Origin: Phycisphaerales bacterium
GTDB lineage: Bacteria; Planctomycetota; Phycisphaerae; Phycisphaerales; UBA1924
Direction of reading: 5' to 3'
Assembly: GCA_029260295.1 (NCBI GenBank)
Contig: JAJDDN010000007.1
Span: forward strand, 341,951 to 405,950
DNA length: 64,000 nucleotides
Below the pieces are notes generated by a model that saw only the letters and a list, made by a program, of their open reading frames with translations, was not told the origin of the DNA and made no database searches. Both the position numbers and the translations under genes were made by a program. Below are positions 26,763 through 35,764 of the stretch, piece after piece (the first letter of the stretch is position 1; each line of letters starts with the position of its first letter).

Positions 26763-27260
26763 ATGACCCCAACACCCACCTGGCTCACCCTTCTATGTGG
26801 CTCAGCAATCCTTTCGGGAGGAATCGTCGCAGGGATCTTCTTCGCGTTCTCTGATTTCATCATGAAATCCCTCGCCACAATCCCCCCCGCCAGCGGCATC
26901 GAAGCCATGACCTCTATCAATCGCAGGGTGTACCGATCCATATTCATCGCAGGAATCTGGATGGTCGCCATTCTCAGCGCGGCACTCATATTCGCAGGCT
27001 TCACACAACCAAAATCCCCAGCCTCCTACTGGCTCATCGGCGGCGGAATCATCTACATCCTCGGCGTCATCGCCGTCTCGTTCATCTACAACATCCCGAT
27101 GAACCACAAACTCGAAGCACTCGGCACAACCAACAAAGAATCAGATTCATACTGGAAACGGTACCTCTCCAAATGGCTCCTCTGGAACCACGCCCGTTCC
27201 GCATCAGCCATCGCTTCCTCACTCTGCTACCTCATCGCGTTCTCTGCAATGAACTCCTGA
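26763..27260 (+). CDS. DUF1772-type membrane protein
   Basis: The 165-residue protein has four membrane helices (for example LLCGSAILSGGIVAGIFFAF, YRSIFIAGIWMVAILSAALI and LIGGGIIYILGVIAVSFIY). It carries the motif NIPMNHKLEAL and a WLLWNHARSA segment typical of DUF1772, a family that includes proteins related to anthrone oxygenase. ATG 26763 is used because AAGGA precedes it and the upstream part of the frame overlaps the operator. It is divergent from, and likely repressed by, the TetR regulator; its substrate is unknown. Confidence 0.8.
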   Translation: MTPTPTWLTLLCGSAILSGGIVAGIFFAFSDFIMKSLATIPPASGIEAMTSINRRVYRSIFIAGIWMVAILSAALIFAGFTQPKSPASYWLIGGGIIYILGVIAVSFIYNIPMNHKLEALGTTNKESDSYWKRYLSKWLLWNHARSASAIASSLCYLIAFSAMNS

Positions 27261-27321
27261 CCCATATTTTCAAACTCACCACGACCCAACATGACACAAC
27301 ATGATCCAATAGGACACCACC

Positions 27322-27960
27322 ATGAACATCGCCCTCTTCGGCTCCACCGGCTCCGTCGGACTACATGTCATCACACAAGCCCTCCAACTCGGCCACACCG
27401 TCACCGCCTTCTCCCGCGCCCCATCCAAACTCACACAATCCCACGATCACCTCATCCCCTGCAAAGGCGACATCCACGATCACGACGCAGTCGAGCGGGC
27501 CACACAGAACCAAGACGCCGTCATCTGCACCCTCGGCATGCCCCTCTTCAACAACGACAAACTCCGATCTATAGGCACCAAAAATATCATCAATGCCATG
27601 AACACCACCGGAGTCACCCGCCTCATCTGCCTCTCATCGATGGGCACCGGCGATAGCCGCCAACTTCTCCCAGCCAAATACAAATACCTCATCGCCCCCC
27701 TCCTCATGCGACGCCTCTTCGCAGACCACGCCCTACAAGAGCAAGCCATCAAACAATCCAACCTCGACTGGACCATCATCCGCCCCGGAGGCTTCACCAA
27801 AGAATCATCCAAACCCACACCCACCACCTACAGACACGGCTTCACCATCGCAGACAAAAAAACTCAAGCACAAATCTCCCGCCCCCATGTCGCCGAGTTC
27901 CTCCTCAAACAACTCACAGACACCACCTACCTCCATAAATCACCATCCATCTCATACTAA
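27322..27960 (+). CDS. NAD(P)-binding atypical SDR (NmrA-like) protein
   Basis: The 212-residue protein begins with the nucleotide-binding motif NIALFGSTGSVGLHV (GxxGxxG). It continues with VTAFSRAPSKL, KGDIHDHDAV and AVICTLGMP, the pattern of short atypical SDR proteins that act as NAD(P)H-dependent reductases or redox sensors. The later segment LICLSSMGTGDSRQLLPAKY and LDWTIIRPGGFT is also typical. It lacks a classical YxxxK in the usual place, so catalysis is uncertain. It may share the operon with the DUF1772 gene 60 bases upstream. Confidence 0.85.
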   Translation: MNIALFGSTGSVGLHVITQALQLGHTVTAFSRAPSKLTQSHDHLIPCKGDIHDHDAVERATQNQDAVICTLGMPLFNNDKLRSIGTKNIINAMNTTGVTRLICLSSMGTGDSRQLLPAKYKYLIAPLLMRRLFADHALQEQAIKQSNLDWTIIRPGGFTKESSKPTPTTYRHGFTIADKKTQAQISRPHVAEFLLKQLTDTTYLHKSPSISY

Positions 27961-27999
27961 ATCCAACCCAACACCAACCCCGGCATACCCTCACAAACC

Positions 28000-29184
28000 A
28001 TGCCCACGCCTACCAGAGTCCTCAAGTTCACCGACACCCTCGCCGACATCAACGGCGTCTGCCGCTTCATACAAAACACCGCCGCAACAGCACTCAAAAC
28101 AAACCACGACCTCACCGTCTTCACCTCAACGCGTCTCCTCCCAGATGAGCAAATCCCCGACCAACCCAACATCAAAAACTTCACCCCCATCTACGCCCGC
28201 CCCATGCCCGGCTACGACACCCTCGACCTCGCCATCCCACCGATCCTCACCATGCTCCGCGCCGCAGAAGACCACCGACCAAATGTCATCCACATCTCAA
28301 CCCCGGGACCGGTAGGCACCGTCGGACTCATCGCCGCCAAACTCATGCGCGTCCCCATCGTCGGGCTCTACCACACAGACTTCCCCGCATACATCGACGA
28401 ACTCTTCGGTTCCTCCCTCATGTCCCTAGGCGCACGCATCACCATGCGAACCTTCTACAAACAGTTCGCAACCGTCCTCACCCGATCAACCGACTACGCC
28501 ACCCGACTCCAACTCCTCGGCATCAAACCAAACCGAATCCATCGCCTCACCCCAGGTTTCGACAACACACAGTTCTCCCCATCCTTCAAAGACCACAACA
28601 TCTGGAAAGCCAACGCCGTCCCAACCGATGGCGTAAAGATCATCTTCTGCGGCCGCATCTCCACCGAAAAAAACCTCCCCGTTCTCACACAATACTGGCC
28701 TTCAATCAAACAACGAATCGAAGCAAAAGGACAACCCGCCCAACTCATCATCATCGGCGACGGCCCATACCGCAAAGAAATGCAAACCAAACTCCAAGGC
28801 CAAAGCGCCCACTTCCTCGGATTCAAACACAAACAAGAACTCGCCACCCTCTACGCATCCGCCGACATCTTCGCCTTCCCCTCCACCACCGACACCCTCG
28901 GACAAGTCGTCATGGAATCCCAAGCCTCCGGAATCCCCGTCATCGCAACAGACCAAGGCGGCCCAAAGGAAGTCATCCAAAGCAACGGATCAGATCAAGA
29001 CACCGGCCTCGTCCTCCCCATCGACAACCCAAAGCAATGGACCGACGCCATCGTGGACCTCGCACTCGACCCAACCCGCCGCGCCAAAATGGGAGCCGCA
29101 GGCATCGAGCATATGAAATCATTCACCTTCGATTCAAGCTTCAACCACTACTGGTCCATCCACCACAACGCCCGCAAGTTCTAA
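28000..29184 (+). CDS. GT4-type (family 1) glycosyltransferase
   Basis: The protein has 394 residues in two Rossmann-like halves. The N-terminal half includes DTLADINGVCRFIQ, the acceptor-side loop seen in SQDG- and PimB-like enzymes. It also has GTVGLIAAKLMRVPIVGLYH. The C-terminal half has IIFCGRISTEKNLPVL (donor binding), IGDGPYRKEM and DTLGQVVMESQASGIPVIA, matching the EX7E-type region. The donor is likely a nucleotide sugar or GDP/UDP-sugar; the acceptor is unknown. It may decorate a lipid or polysaccharide. 39 bases separate it from the upstream SDR gene. Confidence 0.85.
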   Translation: MPTPTRVLKFTDTLADINGVCRFIQNTAATALKTNHDLTVFTSTRLLPDEQIPDQPNIKNFTPIYARPMPGYDTLDLAIPPILTMLRAAEDHRPNVIHISTPGPVGTVGLIAAKLMRVPIVGLYHTDFPAYIDELFGSSLMSLGARITMRTFYKQFATVLTRSTDYATRLQLLGIKPNRIHRLTPGFDNTQFSPSFKDHNIWKANAVPTDGVKIIFCGRISTEKNLPVLTQYWPSIKQRIEAKGQPAQLIIIGDGPYRKEMQTKLQGQSAHFLGFKHKQELATLYASADIFAFPSTTDTLGQVVMESQASGIPVIATDQGGPKEVIQSNGSDQDTGLVLPIDNPKQWTDAIVDLALDPTRRAKMGAAGIEHMKSFTFDSSFNHYWSIHHNARKF

Positions 29185-29187
29185 CTC

Positions 29188-29236
29188 TTCCCCAGTGGCT
29201 AGTGGCCAGTGGCTAGTGGCCAGTGGCTAATCCCCA
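29188..29236. repeat. Short tandem repeat of AGTGGCTAGTGGCC units
   Basis: CAGTGGCTAGTGGC occurs two to three times in direct succession right after the glycosyltransferase stop. Related fragments (CAGTGGTCAGTGGCTAGTG, CCAGTGGCCAGT, AGGTGGCAAGTGGCC) are at 5135, 18840 and 56870. Confidence 0.7.
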
Positions 29237-29239
29237 ATT

Positions 29240-29272
29240 AAAAAAGCAGCATCCCACGAAGAATGCTGCTCT
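29240..29272 (-). terminator. Rho-independent terminator, minus strand
   Basis: AGCAGCAT and ATGCTGCT form a stem. The minus strand continues with TTTTTT, so termination is for transcription toward lower coordinates. It may end a transcript from the dciA-like gene or a small RNA just upstream. Confidence 0.65.
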
Positions 29273-29303
29273 TGTCCCGAGCATCAATCACAGAGGAGGA
29301 TCT

Positions 29304-29405
29304 GTGATCAAAACGCCCAAGTCTATTTTCGACCGTAATCACATTCCAATCCAAACCCAGCGCAAGAGAAAGACGCCAAGCAAGACCCCGCCACCCAAAG
29401 GATGA
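29304..29405 (+). CDS. Possible very small basic protein (33 residues)
   Basis: GTG 29304 has a perfect AGGAGG four bases upstream, and the frame gives a 33-residue, very basic peptide (MIKTPKSIFDRNHIPIQTQR, then KRKTPSKTPPPKG). The size and charge recall a ribosome-associated protein, but no family is recognised. The same site can be read the other way: the AGGAGG lies in the loop of a hairpin (AATCACAG with CTGTGATC), and on the minus strand the loop shows CCUCC just before a terminator. I therefore treat it as an open question. Confidence 0.35.
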   Translation: MIKTPKSIFDRNHIPIQTQRKRKTPSKTPPPKG

Positions 29406-29592
29406 CAGCAAGGGAAGGATCAAACGATCACAAAACCCTGTCGGCCACGACGCCGACGCAACATGTTCCCATAAATCCGCCCCCGTGTCAAAGCCAAAGC
29501 CCCCAAAAACAACCAATCGCACCAACACCATAAAAATTAACCCAAAGACTACCTATCTTCACATCATTTATGCGCGTCCCTGGCCAACACCC
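29406..29592. other. Intergenic stretch, no gene seen
   Basis: A further minus-strand frame across 29238-29531 shows no recognisable family and looks like a shadow. No promoter or repeat stands out. Confidence 0.4.
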
Positions 29593-29985
29593 TCAGCCTT
29601 TTTCACCAATCCGAAGCACTACAGACTTAATCCGCACCTTTGCAAGCTCACGAATCATCTCAAGCCCCCCCGACCGCAACCACCGATCCACCTTGTGCCG
29701 CGCCCCCGCGTTCTCAACACCAATTTCCAGCCGCCCCCCCGACACCCCCATCACCCATCCAAGATCCCGCAGCTCATCGGGCGCCGCCGTCTCCCACGCC
29801 GCACCAACCGCCGCCTGCTCCTTGCTCACCTTGGTCAGCGACCGCATCAACCCCGCGCAATCCTCCCCGATCCCCCGCGCCCGCCCAGGCCACACCCGGA
29901 ACCCGCGCAAACGAGTCAGCGGATCATGCTTCTTGATCTCCCCGCCGTGCTCATCAATCTGTTTCTGTTCATCGCGCCCGCTCAT
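29593..29985 (-). CDS. DUF721 (DciA-like) protein
   Basis: Starting at ATG 29985 gives 130 residues, overlapping the stop of the cysteine desulfurase gene (ATGA). The C-terminal half fits DUF721: AAVGAAWETAAPDELRDLGW and LEIGVENAGARHKVDRWLRS, then MIRELAKVRIKSVVLRIG. DciA proteins load the replicative helicase DnaB onto DNA in bacteria that lack DnaC or DnaI. Assignment to that role is based on the family; planctomycetes lack dnaC-type loaders as far as I know. The coupling with a desulfurase is unusual and unexplained. Confidence 0.7.
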   Translation of the reverse strand: MSGRDEQKQIDEHGGEIKKHDPLTRLRGFRVWPGRARGIGEDCAGLMRSLTKVSKEQAAVGAAWETAAPDELRDLGWVMGVSGGRLEIGVENAGARHKVDRWLRSGGLEMIRELAKVRIKSVVLRIGEKG

Positions 29986-31202
29986 CACACCATCGACCTC
30001 CCCACAACCTCCACCGCCGCGCACACAATCTCGATCCCCTCATCAACCTCCGCATCCGTCGTCTGACGCGACATACTCAGCCGCACCGACCCCCGCCCGA
30101 CCCGCTGATCAACCCCCATCGCAATCAGCACCTCCGACGCCTCAAGCGATCCAGAAGCACACGCCGCCCCGCCAGATGCACACAACCCCCGCTCCGACAT
30201 CGCCAGCAAAAGCGCCTCCCCCTCAAGCCCAGGAAAACCAAGATTCGAAACATTCCACATTCTTTGAGCACCCCCACCATTGACGACCACTTGTTCACCC
30301 ATGATCTCAGAACACCGCTCAACAATCGCCCCCTCCATCCGGTCCCGCATCCCCGACAACCGCGCCCGTTCTCCATCCCCAAGCGACAACCATTCCAAAG
30401 CCTCCACCGCCGCGACCCCCGCCCCAACAATCGCAGGCACCCCCTCAGTACCCCCACGCCGCCCAAGCTCCTGGCTCCCAGCCACCATCGGCACCATCCG
30501 AACCCGGCGAGCCGAATCCGACCGAGCCCACAAAATCCCAACCCCCTTCACCCCATGAAACTTGTGCGGGCTGCAAGTCAACACATCAATGAGAGAACCC
30601 GCAGACGGATCGTTCCCCTCATCGCCTTCTTCTAAACAAGTCTCCATCTTCCCCACCCACTGCGTCCCGTCGCAATGAAACACCACCCCCCGCTCTCTAC
30701 AAAGCTCACCAATCGCCCCAACATCCTGCACCACCCCAGTCTCATTATTCACCCACTGAATACTGACCATCGCAACGGATTCATCCACCGCATCACGCAG
30801 CGCCCCGAAATCAATCACCCCGTCCCCATCAACCCCAACGGTCCTTACCTCAACCTCCCCATCATTCTCCATCTGTGAACACACACCCCGCACCGCCGAA
30901 TGCTCAACACTACTGGTCACCACCACTCTTTTCCCAGTCGCTTTCATCGCCGACATCACCCCACCAATCCCAAGGGCGATCGCCTCGCTCCCGCTCCCCG
31001 TAAACACAATCCCCCGCCCGCCACCTTTCACACCAAGCAGCTTGGCCACCTGCCCACGCGCCACCTCAATCGAGTGCTTCGCCTCTTGCCCAAACCGGTG
31101 CACACTCGAAGGGTTCCCCCACCCATCAACCATCGCCCGCGTCGTCGCCTCAACCACCCCAGCCGTAGGCCGCGTCGTCGCATTGTGATCCAGATACACC
31201 AT
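29985..31202 (-). CDS. Cysteine desulfurase (NifS/IscS family)
   Basis: The 405-residue PLP enzyme opens VYLDHNATTRPTAGVVEATT. The PLP region includes H101 (VEHSAVRG), NNETGVVQD and D178 (FHCDGTQ). The lysine that forms the Schiff base is K214 in SPHKFHGVKGVGIL. The active-site cysteine is C348 in GGAACASGSLE. It removes sulfur from cysteine for iron-sulfur cluster or thio-cofactor assembly in the cytosol. No iscU, iscR or suf genes are adjacent, so it may serve several pathways. All catalytic residues are present. Confidence 0.93.
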   Translation of the reverse strand: MVYLDHNATTRPTAGVVEATTRAMVDGWGNPSSVHRFGQEAKHSIEVARGQVAKLLGVKGGGRGIVFTGSGSEAIALGIGGVMSAMKATGKRVVVTSSVEHSAVRGVCSQMENDGEVEVRTVGVDGDGVIDFGALRDAVDESVAMVSIQWVNNETGVVQDVGAIGELCRERGVVFHCDGTQWVGKMETCLEEGDEGNDPSAGSLIDVLTCSPHKFHGVKGVGILWARSDSARRVRMVPMVAGSQELGRRGGTEGVPAIVGAGVAAVEALEWLSLGDGERARLSGMRDRMEGAIVERCSEIMGEQVVVNGGGAQRMWNVSNLGFPGLEGEALLLAMSERGLCASGGAACASGSLEASEVLIAMGVDQRVGRGSVRLSMSRQTTDAEVDEGIEIVCAAVEVVGRSMV

Positions 31203-31246
31203 CCCCTATTCTAGCGCACCCCAACACACACCCGGCACCCACTCAT

Positions 31247-33307
31247 TCAGGGACACCCCGCCGAAAACGCCGTCAAGTACGCCGCAATATCAAAGAAATC
31301 GAGCAAACCATCACCCGAAAAATCCGCCTCCGGACTACCGAATCCAAACGCCGACAAAAACGCGACAATATCAAAGAAGTCCAGCGACCCGTCACCAGTC
31401 ATATCCGCAGCACAACCCTCAAGACATCCAGTATCCACATCCATCGTCACCAGCGAGCTCAATCCAGGAATCATAAACGCCACCCCGTCCCGCACAAACA
31501 TCCGATGCGCGGCCACCGGCGACGACGCGACCAATACCGGCAACGCAGGATCCCCCGCATCAACAACCTGGAACCGGTCAACCCCCGCAAGATACACCTT
31601 GTCCCCCTCAACGGACATATCAGTGATCACTTCTCCCGTGTCGTATGAACCAAGCACCCCCGGTGTAGCAGGATCACCCACATCAAGAATCGCCAGTCCA
31701 ATACCACTACCCGTAACATACGCCCTCGCCCCCAGAACCCGGAGCTTCCCGGCCCCCAAAGGCAAGTCATACGACCCAATCAACACAGGCGCCCAAAGAT
31801 CACTCGCATCAACAATCATCAACCGCGAGTCCCCGTCCAACAAGTACACCAAGCCGCCATCAAGCTCGATCTGAATGTGCTCTCCCCCCGTAACCAGCGA
31901 GCCAATCATCATTATGTTGTTGGGATCACTCGCATCTAAAATCGACAATCCCCCAAACCCATTGGCCAGATACACAGTCGTCCCCACCACCTCCAAATCA
32001 TAAATACTCTCTCCATTGTAAAAATCCGGCAGCCACGCCGGCGACAACGGATCGGACACATCAATACTCAGCATACCCCCATTTTGTAGATCAACTGAAT
32101 ACGCCCGCCCACCCTCAACCTTCATAGAGGCCAGAATCGAATGGCCAAAATCAAAGGTCAGCCGGCTCAACCATACCGGATCAGCCAGATCACTCACATC
32201 AAAGACCTCAAGACTCACCGCCCCAACAATCCCCGCGATGTACGCCTTGTTATCGACAACATCGATACCCATAGCGAAAGCCCCCGTCTCAACAACCCCG
32301 AGCACCGCAGTTTGATGACCGCTCACATCAATAATCCCCAGCCCCCCCCCAATCGCAACATACGCAATCCCATCACTCACCGCCGCAGAACCACTCGCCC
32401 CTCCCCTGAAATAATGGGCAAGCAACACCGGATTCGCCGGATCACTCATATCCACTGCCTGCATCCCAGACCCGCCCAGTGAGAGATACACCGTTGTCCC
32501 AACAACCGAGAACCGCGCGGCGCCCGCCTTCTCATAAAAGCCGATCTCAACAGGCGCCAAAGGCACACTGACATCCAGCACGCTCAACCCACGATCGCTC
32601 GATACATACAACCGGTCGCCCGAAATCTCAACGAATAACGCGTCGTCCACACCCCCCAGACCAAGCAGCATCGGCGCCGATGAATCCCCGATATCAATAA
32701 GCTCCAATCCCCGCAGTCGATTCACAACATACGCAATATCACTAAACACCGCCACAGATTCATACAAACTCGCAGAGTTGAACAACCCGAGCAACACCGG
32801 ATCCGAGGGATCACTCACATCAACTATCCGCATCCCGCCCGAACTCCGAGATATATACGCTGTTGCCCCAACAACCGTCACACCCGTAGCGGTTTGACCA
32901 ATTTGGAAAGTGCTCAGCAACACCGGAAAGCCCGGAGTACTGATATCAACAATAAAGAACGAGGACCCCGCCGCAATGTACAGGACCGATCCATGAATCT
33001 CCATATCCGAACTCATCCCCCACGCCGCAGACACCTCAGCAAACCCAAGCACGACAGGCAATCCGGGATCACTCACATCAATACCATACAAACCAGGAGG
33101 CATCTCAGTATTCGATTCGCCCCCAATCACATACGCCATCGTTCCAGATACCGCCACCTGACGAACATACGGCAACCCGTCAAAGAACTCCAAAAGCTCA
33201 GGATCAGCACACAGCCCCGCTTCACCCGCCCCGCCCCCAAAGGCCGGCATCCCAACAAAGCCAAATCCCAACACCAACGCGCACACCCGCTTCATCATCG
33301 CATTCAT
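31247..33307 (-). CDS. Secreted LVIVD-repeat beta-propeller with dockerin-like C-terminus
   Basis: The protein has 686 residues. The signal peptide is VCALVLGFGFVGMPAFGG. Residues about 60-610 hold many LVIVD repeats of the form GIDVSDPGLPVVLGFAEVSA, IVDVSDPSDPVLLGLF and AVDMSDPANPVLLAHY, which make a beta-propeller. The C-terminus carries the dockerin-like doublet DMTGDGSLDFFDIVAFLSAF and DFSGDGLLDFFDIAAYLTAF, with calcium-type loops. The protein should lie outside the cytoplasm and may bind surfaces or polymers. No enzymatic motif is seen. A terminator that ends the neighbouring HTH gene lies upstream of its promoter. Confidence 0.85.
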   Translation of the reverse strand: MNAMMKRVCALVLGFGFVGMPAFGGGAGEAGLCADPELLEFFDGLPYVRQVAVSGTMAYVIGGESNTEMPPGLYGIDVSDPGLPVVLGFAEVSAAWGMSSDMEIHGSVLYIAAGSSFFIVDISTPGFPVLLSTFQIGQTATGVTVVGATAYISRSSGGMRIVDVSDPSDPVLLGLFNSASLYESVAVFSDIAYVVNRLRGLELIDIGDSSAPMLLGLGGVDDALFVEISGDRLYVSSDRGLSVLDVSVPLAPVEIGFYEKAGAARFSVVGTTVYLSLGGSGMQAVDMSDPANPVLLAHYFRGGASGSAAVSDGIAYVAIGGGLGIIDVSGHQTAVLGVVETGAFAMGIDVVDNKAYIAGIVGAVSLEVFDVSDLADPVWLSRLTFDFGHSILASMKVEGGRAYSVDLQNGGMLSIDVSDPLSPAWLPDFYNGESIYDLEVVGTTVYLANGFGGLSILDASDPNNIMMIGSLVTGGEHIQIELDGGLVYLLDGDSRLMIVDASDLWAPVLIGSYDLPLGAGKLRVLGARAYVTGSGIGLAILDVGDPATPGVLGSYDTGEVITDMSVEGDKVYLAGVDRFQVVDAGDPALPVLVASSPVAAHRMFVRDGVAFMIPGLSSLVTMDVDTGCLEGCAADMTGDGSLDFFDIVAFLSAFGFGSPEADFSGDGLLDFFDIAAYLTAFSAGCP

Positions 33308-33490
33308 ATCTGTATTTCCCTATATATATATTCTGCGCTACAGAGGAATCCCTGCAATCTCATGTTGACACATGTACATTACAACCAACCATCTCACTCC
33401 ACAAGTTTATTTCACCGACTTCAAAAACACACTCCCAAACCAATGCCCAACACCCGCCTTACCCTTTCAAACGCCGATTGGAATCACCAC

Positions 33491-33520
33491 AAAAAAAAGC
33501 CCCGGCAAACGCCGAGGCCT
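33491..33520 (-). terminator. Rho-independent terminator, minus strand
   Basis: On the minus strand GCCTCGGC, a GTTT loop and GCCGGGGC form a stem, followed by TTTTTTTT. It ends the HTH membrane protein transcript. A near-identical hairpin ends the gene at 40874. Confidence 0.85.
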
Positions 33521-33544
33521 CAATATTCATCCTAAATCTACAAC

Positions 33545-34456
33545 TCAGCTCTTCCGGAGCATCGCCCAACCGATCCCGCCAAGCACAAGCATCAACCCAA
33601 ACGACCCGCCCATCACCATGTACAGCATGTTCTGATCAACGCCCACAAGCACCGAGTCAGACCCGCCGCTCAAGCCCAAGATCATCACACCCATCGCAAG
33701 CATCAGCACAAGCAATGAACCAAGCGCGATCCCGCCAAACAACCCAGACGCAGCACCGTCATACGCCTCGCCCATAGGCATAGGCATCGACATCGCCGCA
33801 CTCTGTGGCGCAAACGAGCTCGGTGTCGATTCAGCACCCTCAAACAACGCGCTCCCAGCAGGAGCACCAATCGCAGAAGCACCCAAAGCACTCCCACCAA
33901 TCGCTGATGCACCACCCTGAGAATCCGCAGCAAGATCATCCAAAAGATTCCCGCCAAGCGAAGTATCGTCAGGCTCAAACGCAAGCTGCGCAAGACCAGA
34001 CCCACTCGCACCCGCGTCCATCCCAAACCCCGATCCGCCAATCCCAGTCCCAGATCCGCCAAGCGCGATCCCGCCGAGCCCGCCGCCCGAAACCAGAGTC
34101 TCAGCGTTGGAGTCCGCGTCGTCATCGTCCTCAGCATCAAAGATCGAAACCCCCGTCGCATCACCTGTCGCCTCAAGCGCAAGTGCACTCGCACTCGCAG
34201 AAGCCGCCAGCGAAATCGGATCAATCCCAGACTCCCCAGCCCCGGTCCCGCCGAGCGATGTATCAGCAAGCGTGATCGAATCTAGATCATCGTCATCATC
34301 CCCGCCCAAGAGATCAACCTGATCAACCTTGAACATCAGATTGTCCCGATCCCGGAACTCCTGCAACTGCCCAGACTCAACCAACGCCTGAACCTCATCA
34401 GTGCTCATCCCCAGCTTGGCCGCCGCTTCTTCGAGAGTGTAAAACATCTTCGCCAT
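33545..34456 (-). CDS. Planctomycete-type HTH protein with a C-terminal membrane anchor
   Basis: The protein has 303 residues. The first 50 form a MerR/excisionase-like winged HTH (MFYTLEEAAAKLGMSTDEVQ, then ALVESGQLQEF). A long low-complexity region rich in D, G, S and A follows, with motifs such as GGDDDDDLDSITLADTSLGG and ASGSGLAQLAFEPDDTSLGG. The C-terminus has two membrane helices (ALGSLLVLMLAMGVMILGLS, GLMLVLGGIGWAMLRKS). The architecture, a DNA-binding-like domain tethered to the membrane, recurs in planctomycetes; its role is unknown. It may sense an envelope signal, which is only a guess. Confidence 0.72.
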   Translation of the reverse strand: MAKMFYTLEEAAAKLGMSTDEVQALVESGQLQEFRDRDNLMFKVDQVDLLGGDDDDDLDSITLADTSLGGTGAGESGIDPISLAASASASALALEATGDATGVSIFDAEDDDDADSNAETLVSGGGLGGIALGGSGTGIGGSGFGMDAGASGSGLAQLAFEPDDTSLGGNLLDDLAADSQGGASAIGGSALGASAIGAPAGSALFEGAESTPSSFAPQSAAMSMPMPMGEAYDGAASGLFGGIALGSLLVLMLAMGVMILGLSGGSDSVLVGVDQNMLYMVMGGSFGLMLVLGGIGWAMLRKS

Positions 34457-34708
34457 AGGTCATCCGCTCCGGTTTCTAAAAAGCACAGCCCAAAGCCCGA
34501 TCAACAGGCCAGCTATGTATGTGTCTATCTATACCCAGACTGATCCAAGTCCAGTCAGCCCAAACAATAGCGCCAATTCCCCGCCAAGCCACCTGTACGC
34601 ACCCCAAACACCCTTTGTTGCTAGCCTATGACAAAAACTGGGAAATCTCAGAACAAAAACAGAACGGGCATTCCTGCCCATTCTGATGAAATATGAACTC
34701 TATTTCTC
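34457..34708. other. Intergenic region
   Basis: No gene is seen. The minus-strand promoter of the HTH gene should lie here. Confidence 0.4.
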
Positions 34709-35068
34709 TTATGCCGGTGGCCCAGACATGCAACCCCCGGAACAGCTCTGGTCCGGTACATCTACAGAGCCCGCGTCTCCCAACAAAGCACTCCCACCAG
34801 TGCAATTCGGATAATTACCCGTCCCGCCGACAAAACTTGTGCAAGCCGCTGATCTAGTCCATGGATTCGAAACCTTCTTGTCGGACCTGCCCGTCAAACA
34901 TCTCCATCCGTTTGGGCAAGTTGTATAACTCTGGCAAGCAGAACTACCAGCAGTCGTTGTGTCCCCTAGCGATCCATACTTAAAGCAAATAGACGCCTGC
35001 CCCAACGCAATCGACACCGTCGCTGCTATACAGGTAAACCCACACAATACAGTAACTCTATTTCGCAT
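34709..35068 (-). CDS. Cysteine-rich small secreted protein, copy B
   Basis: Starting at ATG 35068 (AAGGAG six bases upstream) gives 119 residues. The signal peptide VTVLCGFTCIAATVSIALGQ ends in a likely GQA cleavage site. The mature part has eight cysteines and two conserved tryptophans: SICFKYGSL, then CPNGWRCLTGRSDKKVSNPW and CTSFVGGTGNYPNCTGG, ending CSGGCMSGPPA. It is the paralogue of 36780-37136, with the eight cysteines and both tryptophans in matching positions. It probably folds with four disulfides in the periplasm. It lies 228 bases after the MauE-like gene. Confidence 0.78.
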   Translation of the reverse strand: MRNRVTVLCGFTCIAATVSIALGQASICFKYGSLGDTTTAGSSACQSYTTCPNGWRCLTGRSDKKVSNPWTRSAACTSFVGGTGNYPNCTGGSALLGDAGSVDVPDQSCSGGCMSGPPA

Positions 35069-35296
35069 TACCATCTCCTTATAAAACTGGTTTAACATGA
35101 CAAATCATTCGTACACACAAACTACCTTAATCAAACATTTTTGCCAATCCGGATTTTGCAATTCTACTTTATGCCTTCACACCAAACACTCAAACAAGCT
35201 GTACTCAGGCCAGCATAAATGGCACTTAATGCCCCGTCGAGCCCCTCACTCTCTGTGCAAAACAATCTGACGCCCGCGCCAATAAAACTTTGTATA
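35069..35296. other. Gap between the MauE-like gene and the second cysteine-rich gene
   Basis: No gene seen. It is more AT-rich than the coding sequence around it and probably holds the promoter of the second cysteine-rich gene. Confidence 0.4.
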
Positions 35297-35764
35297 TTAC
35301 TCACCCTCCCCAACCGGTCCAGCCCCCTTAACAACCAACAGCGAGGGCAGGCAGGCCACCGAAAGCAATGCGTTCCGCCCAATACTCAAAGGGATCGAAG
35401 AATCCCACTGCCCGATGCACCCACAATCGGGTGTCTTGCCCCGGATTTGAAGAAAAACCAAGTATGCCGTTAGCACAAACAAGAACGATACCGCCACAGA
35501 TGCCCATAACTTGACCCCCCTATGAGACAACAGTGCAACCCCAATGACAACCTCAAGCCCAAGCACCAACACCGCTACTACCCCAACAAGCGAAGCAGGC
35601 ACAACGCCGCCCCGCTCGATCGCCGACGAAAACGCCGCCACACCGGTCTCAAGTCCATGCTGGGTCGTCGTCACATTAGTCAACTTCATCACCACAGCGA
35701 ATAAAAAGAACGCCCCTACCCCAACTCGTAGTATCCCAGGCATCACGCGCCGCACACCTTCCAT
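35297..35764 (-). CDS. MauE/DoxX-like membrane protein
   Basis: The 155-residue protein has four membrane helices: ILRVGVGAFFLFAVVMKLTN, then VGVVAVLVLGLEVVIGVALL and WASVAVSFLFVLTAYLVFLQ. A CGC motif lies in GKTPDCGCIGQWDSSIPLSI, as in MauE and related DoxX-family proteins. MauE is needed to mature the disulfide-rich small subunit of methylamine dehydrogenase. Here a pair of small cysteine-rich secreted proteins flank the gene, so an analogous oxidase or assembly role is suggested by context. Its start overlaps the stop of the next gene upstream (ATGA). Confidence 0.75.
   Translation of the reverse strand: MEGVRRVMPGILRVGVGAFFLFAVVMKLTNVTTTQHGLETGVAAFSSAIERGGVVPASLVGVVAVLVLGLEVVIGVALLSHRGVKLWASVAVSFLFVLTAYLVFLQIRGKTPDCGCIGQWDSSIPLSIGRNALLSVACLPSLLVVKGAGPVGEGE

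Noticed and set aside
29238..29531. Minus-strand frame next to the dciA-like gene
   Set aside because: No family, no ribosome site, and it ends inside the terminator; judged a shadow of non-coding sequence.
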